Shown here: in pieces, positions 7,901-11,577 of the stretch
Layout: every line of letters begins with the position of its first letter
Position numbering within the stretch: position 1 is the stretch's first letter
Assembly: GCA_004325065.1 (NCBI GenBank)
Contig: PITI01000500.1
Coordinates: forward strand, 1-11,577
Length of the DNA stretch: 11,577 nt
Direction: 5' to 3'
Source: Hamiltosporidium magnivora
Taxonomy: Eukaryota > Microsporidia > Dubosqiidae
Program-made: the position numbers and the translations under genes
Notes under the pieces: model-generated
Seen by the model: the letters and a program-made list of their open reading frames with translations, nothing else
Told to the model about the DNA's origin: nothing
Database searches by the model: none

Positions 7901-9767
7901 GTAGAAAATTTAGCGACTATAATTTTGAAAATGCTTCACCATGCTTTCCTCACATGAACGATGAAGTGGTTAATCTCTACATTTACGCTTAGATAATAAA
8001 TATAAATTTAATTCAATTAAAACGAATCAGAAATCATTAACACTAATAAATTCATATTTAATGACCATACAGGAATAAGAGTAGACACTAAGACGAAATA
8101 TTTGTATAAACTCGATATCTTGACCAACTATCTTTATTTAGGATAAAAGTAAAAAGAAGATAACACCCATCCAAACAAGAATTTGTTTTCGAAATTCACT
8201 TCAAACGATCAAAGCCAAAAAACTGGTGAGGTTGGTCCATTAGAAAATGTTTTAAGTCTTATTTTTCGATGATAATGTTGAGATTTTTTCTTATTGAAAC
8301 TGGAAAGGTGTTATGAAAAAATACTAAAACATATATTTATTAGATTTAAATTAGATATGAATGAGAGAACATACATCAGTCGTTGGTGTTCAAAAATAAA
8401 CTTCACACACACTTTTTTAATAAATAAGGATTACTTGAGCCTGTATCGAGTCCAGAAGAGAGCCGGGGAAAGCACAAATTGGTGTTATATAAAGAGAAGT
8501 ACTGCATTTAGAACAAATGCTCGTTGGAAAATTAAATAACACGTAATTAGGTGAAAATGCTTAAAACAATTACCTTTAATTTTAGATGGCGTAAGCACAC
8601 TGAATAAACGACGGATAACATAAATAAAAAGTCGAATTGACAGAAAGATGGAAATAAAGAGGTAACAATCAAAAATGTAAATACTTAAAAAATACAAATT
8701 TTTTCACATTATAATTTTTATAACTTTAAAAAAAAATTAAAATTAGAAAGAAGACATTATATCAGTAATACGATGACTTAGGGATTTTTGACATTAAACA
8801 AAAGTTTTTTTTTTTGGAGTTTGAAAAGGTAAAGTTTTATTTGCTCCATATTTGTATTATTTTTACTTATTAAAATAATTTGCTAGTATTTATACTTTAA
8901 GTTTTATACAAAAAACATATTTAAACCATTTTTGTTTAAAAGCTGAAAATTTAAAATTACGCAGCTTGAACTCAATACTTACTTTTGTGTTTTAAAGCGT
9001 TTGCTTTTCCTAAAAAAACTGAATTGAAAAAAATAAATTAATTTTAATTAGGCTTGTTTTCTTATAGAAAGTATATTCAGAAGAGAAAATTTGTGTGAAA
9101 TTTATAAAAAAAATAAATTTTAGGTTTTCTATCTGTTCAAATATGTAAATGAATTGATGTTGAATATATTTGGTGTTATAAGCTTCTTCGACACCCTTTT
9201 TCTAATAGGTATCTTATATCCAGTCTCAATCCTTCATATACCCCTTTATTTTTCTTAAAACGGTGATATTTGTAAATTGAAAACTGTACATTTTATTGCC
9301 TATGATATTTTTGAATAAAATATGGTTTTTGCTTATATAGACTCGAATTTTTCATTTAAATTATTTAACGAGTGGGGGTAATCTAAATTGGATTTTTTTG
9401 CGTAAGTTGTTGAAATTTTTTCAAGAAAAAGTCAAATTTCGTTGAAAAAAATAAGACTATTTTATCAAATTTTTTTAATTTCACCAATATACAAATTTAT
9501 TGGTCAAATGTATTTAATCAAGAAAATAAGGATCGAATTAGAAATCGAACAAAGTGGTGATCGTCTAAGAACCTATTAAACGTGACTTTATTTATCTTTT
9601 TATCCTTATCGATAAGCAATTTTACTACATTAGGGTTCAAATTTTGGATAATAAAAACTTTTATATAAATATTTCTCTATTTGGAATAATATTTAAATAA
9701 AGATAAACTTACATGTTTTTTTTTCTGAATTTAAATCATTTAAAGAAAAAAAAAAAACTAAGGAGTT
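7901..9767. other. Long AT-rich interval without a convincing gene
   Basis: About 1.87 kb. An open frame of 81 codons at 8294-8539 (plus) has no ATG at its start (the first is at codon 22) and no recognisable domain; I regard it as chance or a remnant. Towards the right the DNA becomes homopolymer-rich, with a long T run near 8807-8817 and an A run at 9746-9757 just before the next gene. A pyrimidine-rich patch lies at 9181-9250. Nothing here resembles a tRNA, rRNA or known regulatory element. Confidence 0.45.
9746..9767 (+). promoter_or_regulatory. Poly-A tract and GGAG leader directly before the 264-residue gene
   Basis: Twelve consecutive A residues (9746-9757) are followed by CTAAGGAGTT and the ATG at 9768. 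The G-rich tetramer GGAG (9762-9765) is the only G+C cluster in the leader and sits where a microsporidian CCC/GGG-like start-proximal motif is expected, although it is not a perfect GGG. A bacterial ribosome-binding reading is unlikely given the rest of the window. Confidence 0.3.
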
Positions 9768-10562
9768 ATGTCGTTTTGGAATACTAAAGCTTTTCGAATT
9801 TCAGCAATAGTTGTTGCAGCACTGTTAACAATTTTTTTAATAATAGGAAGTATCGGATATAGCAAAGCTGGTAAATTTATAAAAGAATTCGAAGAGGATT
9901 TCAAAAGAATTTCAGAAACAGATCAATTCAAAACCCGAGTAACCAAATTAAAGCATACGAACAGTGTATTGCTGATGATGCATGAGGTTTTTAAATTTAT
10001 CTGGATTCTAGATATAAATAAAAATGATAAAACACGCGAAAAATTCATAGAAGCAATTAAGACTAAGGATAGTTTTAAAATATTCGAGTGTTTAGCTGAA
10101 TTAGATAGGAATAAAGTTGTGGAAGCAATGGATCTTTCGTGTTTACTAGCATTTGATCCAGAAAAAATATCTAAACTCAAACCGAAGTTCGGTTTTTTTG
10201 CTACAATAGGCTTTTTGTTTAGAAAAAGACATCCTATGAAAGATATATATAAAATATCTGAAAAAATTGGAATAAAACTAAAGGATTGTGAAAAATCTGC
10301 ACTCATTTTAATTCTATTCTTAGATATTCTTGATGATAAAAAGATTGAAATATCCGAATTTGATTATGACACAATAAAACACAATTTTGATTTTTCTTCA
10401 GACACTTTCATTCTTAATCCATTGAAGAGGAATGATAAGACATATATATCAGCGGACTTCATTATTTATTTGGCTGAAAAAGCTGCAACGGGTTCAGAAG
10501 CAATAATAGAGGAACTAAAACAAAATCTTATTTTAGCTATTAAAGAAAACATGCCTAAATAA
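9768..10562 (+). CDS. Unknown protein with one N-terminal membrane helix (264 aa)
   Basis: An intact frame runs from ATG 9768 to TAA 10560-10562. I do not recognise the family. Residues 10-30 (RISAIVVAALLTIFLIIGSIG) form one strong transmembrane helix after a short basic start, so the protein is probably anchored by its N-terminus. A charged, helix-rich domain of about 230 residues follows, with abundant Lys, Glu, Asp, Ile and Phe. Two more hydrophobic patches (142-150, FGFFATIGF; 178-188, ALILILFLDIL) look like buried core helices, not clear membrane spans. Five cysteines or fewer are scattered without a zinc pattern; no catalytic motif is visible. Length, lack of introns and AT-biased codons fit a microsporidian lineage-specific gene. 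Even amino-acid composition, an unbroken frame and a poly-A signal at the stop argue that it is real. An exported or endomembrane role is possible but unproven. Confidence 0.75.
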   Translation: MSFWNTKAFRISAIVVAALLTIFLIIGSIGYSKAGKFIKEFEEDFKRISETDQFKTRVTKLKHTNSVLLMMHEVFKFIWILDINKNDKTREKFIEAIKTKDSFKIFECLAELDRNKVVEAMDLSCLLAFDPEKISKLKPKFGFFATIGFLFRKRHPMKDIYKISEKIGIKLKDCEKSALILILFLDILDDKKIEISEFDYDTIKHNFDFSSDTFILNPLKRNDKTYISADFIIYLAEKAATGSEAIIEELKQNLILAIKENMPK

Positions 10563-10563
10563 A
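10558..10563 (+). terminator. AATAAA overlapping the stop codon
   Basis: The polyadenylation hexamer AATAAA spans the TAA stop of the 264-residue gene, followed by A7 and T-rich DNA. Very short 3' untranslated regions with the signal touching or overlapping the stop are a known feature of compact microsporidian genes. Confidence 0.45.
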
Positions 10564-10980
10564 AAAAGTTTTAAAGTTATTCTAATTTTATTTTTTTGTA
10601 TTTAATTTAAGATCTAATTATATTTTTGTTGGTTTATAAGCATCTATGGGCCTTTTTATACGCACTTGTACATTATATCGAACAATAATTTTCTTTGATT
10701 GTAAAAACCTATACTTATTTCAAGTATTATAGATTTCGGTTTACCTCTGTCAATTTATAGTTAAATTTTTTATGACGGTCGAGGAAACTGATTAAAGCAA
10801 GCCAGGTAGGATATAAAGTTAGTATCAATATATTTCTAGAATCTCTGCTATTCGAAGTCTCAAGATATATAGACTTTATTGGTATATGATATACATTGGT
10901 GTATTAATTTCACATTAAAAGTATATATTATGAAATTTAAATCAGAAATTTACAATTATAAAGACCAGTAGAGATATTAA
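10564..10980. other. AT-rich spacer without a gene
   Basis: No open frame or RNA gene seen. Short strings near 10880-10905 (ATTGGTATAT and ATTGGTGTAT around GATATAC) form a small imperfect repeat. The right half may be the unreadable front part of the gag relic that follows. Confidence 0.4.
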
Positions 10981-11270
10981 TTAGAACTTAAACTGATTTG
11001 CTGCGGTGAAAACCAATATAGGCTGTATAAGAAAATAAGTGGAATTATAATGATATTAGATATTTATTTGAAAATATCAAAATTCGAGCCAAATGAAGAT
11101 TGCTTTTATAACAACTTAAGAGGTTGCATAATCCGCATTGTATATGAAGTGGTCCGAGAAAGATAATTAAAGAAAACCGAGACTATGAATGATATATTTA
11201 AGAATTGAATACGAAATAGAGAACGCTCGAAAATACCATCATAAACAGACTAACAATCCAATAAATTACC
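10981..11270 (+). pseudogene. Decayed Ty3/gypsy-like gag relic, copy 3 (knuckle remnant plus part of repeat Y)
   Basis: An open stretch of 61 codons (10981-11163, stop at 11164) begins LELKLICCGENQYRLYKK. Cys at 11002 followed four residues later by Tyr (TAT, one base from His CAT) matches the first half of a CCHC knuckle in the spacing of copy 1; the last Cys position is Lys, as in copy 1. About 125 bases on, the frame reads VYEVVRER (11140-11163), then after a frameshift YLRIEYEIENARKYHHKQ, which is the counterpart of YYEIEKRKDHSK at 2034 and YNEIGKRKSTE at 7702. It has no start or promoter and is a dead fragment. The repeat relation is supported by aligned order; the gag label is inferred. 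Confidence 0.45.
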
Positions 11271-11403
11271 CTGAACTTTATAAATGCATATTTTAAAGTA
11301 AATATTAGACACTATAATGAAATATAACATGTAAATATTCAATCGCCTGCAAATATTAGTTATTTTTCTTATGAAATTTTTCATATAGGAGAAAAATACA
11401 TGC

Positions 11404-11577
11404 ATTTTATTTATTTATCCCCGGCACTATAGCCCTGCACGAGCCTTGGCCTCCCTCAATAATACCGCATACTGTTCTTTTCCAATAAATTTGTTTACTT
11501 TTTCGGGTTTCGTAACAAGGTGATTTTAAAGGGTGGGTTGTTAGCCCAACGCGTAACTCCAACATGGAGGTCCAGTT
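11404..11577 (-). mobile_element. 3' end of a LINE-like (non-LTR) retrotransposon, cut by the window edge
   Basis: Read on the minus strand, the segment enters from the right edge with CTGGACCTCCATGTTGG, passes GGGCTAACAACCCACCC and TGTTACGAAACC, and ends GGCCAAGGCTCGTGCAGG, a short GGGCTATAGTGCC box, then an ATAAATAAATAAAAT tail (11418-11404). From memory, this order of boxes and a short tandem A-rich tail are typical of 3' ends of non-LTR retrotransposons common in arthropods; the exact clade is not determined. G+C is far above that of the surroundings. One minus-strand frame is open from the edge to TAA at 11409-11407 (56 codons), but it may be just an untranslated end. The reverse transcriptase would lie to the right of this window. 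Little decay is visible, so the insertion is probably young compared with the gag relics. Confidence 0.55.

Noticed and set aside
8294..8539. Plus-strand open frame of 81 codons
   Set aside because: Opens with TTG, first ATG only at codon 22, composition not protein-like enough, and no domain or neighbour support. Possibly a fragment of dead element DNA.
8485..8697. Minus-strand open frame of 70 codons, very hydrophobic
   Set aside because: Ile/Phe/Leu/Tyr richness follows from AT-rich DNA; overlaps the preceding frame, with no start-proximal motif.
9760..9768. AAGGAG before ATG as a bacterial ribosome-binding site
   Set aside because: Nothing else suggests a bacterium: no operons, gag-like relics, AATAAA at the stop, and the other gene has no such site.
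9923..10306. Minus-strand open frame of 127 codons
   Set aside because: Antisense shadow of the 264-residue gene, which has a better start, leader and stop context.
10780..10830. Possible tRNA-like segment around GGTCGAGGAAACTG
   Set aside because: No acceptor stem pairing, no anticodon arm and no matching T-arm could be folded by eye.

Overview
The window looks like a stretch of a gene-sparse, very AT-rich microsporidian nuclear genome, of the low-density kind seen in parasites of crustaceans. Several things point that way: both intact genes are long, intronless and strongly AT-biased; a CCC triplet sits just upstream of the largest gene's ATG, as expected of a microsporidian start-proximal motif; an AATAAA overlaps the stop codon of the other gene; the largest gene encodes a leucine-rich, probably membrane-anchored or secreted protein of a type expanded in microsporidia; and decayed retrotransposons fill much of the remainder. 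The assignment is an inference (roughly 60-65% sure). No rRNA, tRNA, CRISPR array or bacterial operon structure was seen.

Layout. Positions 1-139 (minus strand) hold the 5' end of an open frame that runs off the left edge and is richer in G+C than its surroundings. Positions 140-1500 show no gene. From about 1503 to 3165 lie plus-strand relics that I read as dead Ty3/gypsy-like gag sequence: a degenerate CCHC zinc knuckle near 1749-1781, a repeated segment to about 2250, then a second unit starting with a repeat at 2428-2656 and followed near 3008-3078 by a gag-like stretch. Positions 3938-6298 (minus) encode a 786-residue leucine-rich protein. A second copy of the 2428 repeat lies at 6370-6588, only 71 bases upstream of that gene's ATG, and leads into another gag relic with a knuckle remnant near 7397-7441 and a second copy of the 1925-2250 segment at 7590-7890. 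Positions 7900-9767 contain no convincing gene. Positions 9768-10562 (plus) encode a 264-residue protein of unknown function with one N-terminal membrane segment. A third gag-relic copy follows at 10981-11270. The right edge, 11404-11577, reads on the minus strand like the 3' end of a LINE-type retrotransposon ending in a short ATAA-repeat tail.

How it fits together. The two intact genes do not form an obvious unit: they are on opposite strands, about 3.5 kb apart, and separated by dead mobile DNA. The main structural story is two lineage-specific genes, one likely surface or secreted and one likely membrane-anchored, embedded in repeated waves of retrotransposon insertion and decay. Three or four gag-derived relics all point the same way and are heavily mutated, while the LINE-like edges are G+C-richer and look much younger. 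I found no evidence for a defence system, gene cluster or other new multi-gene system.
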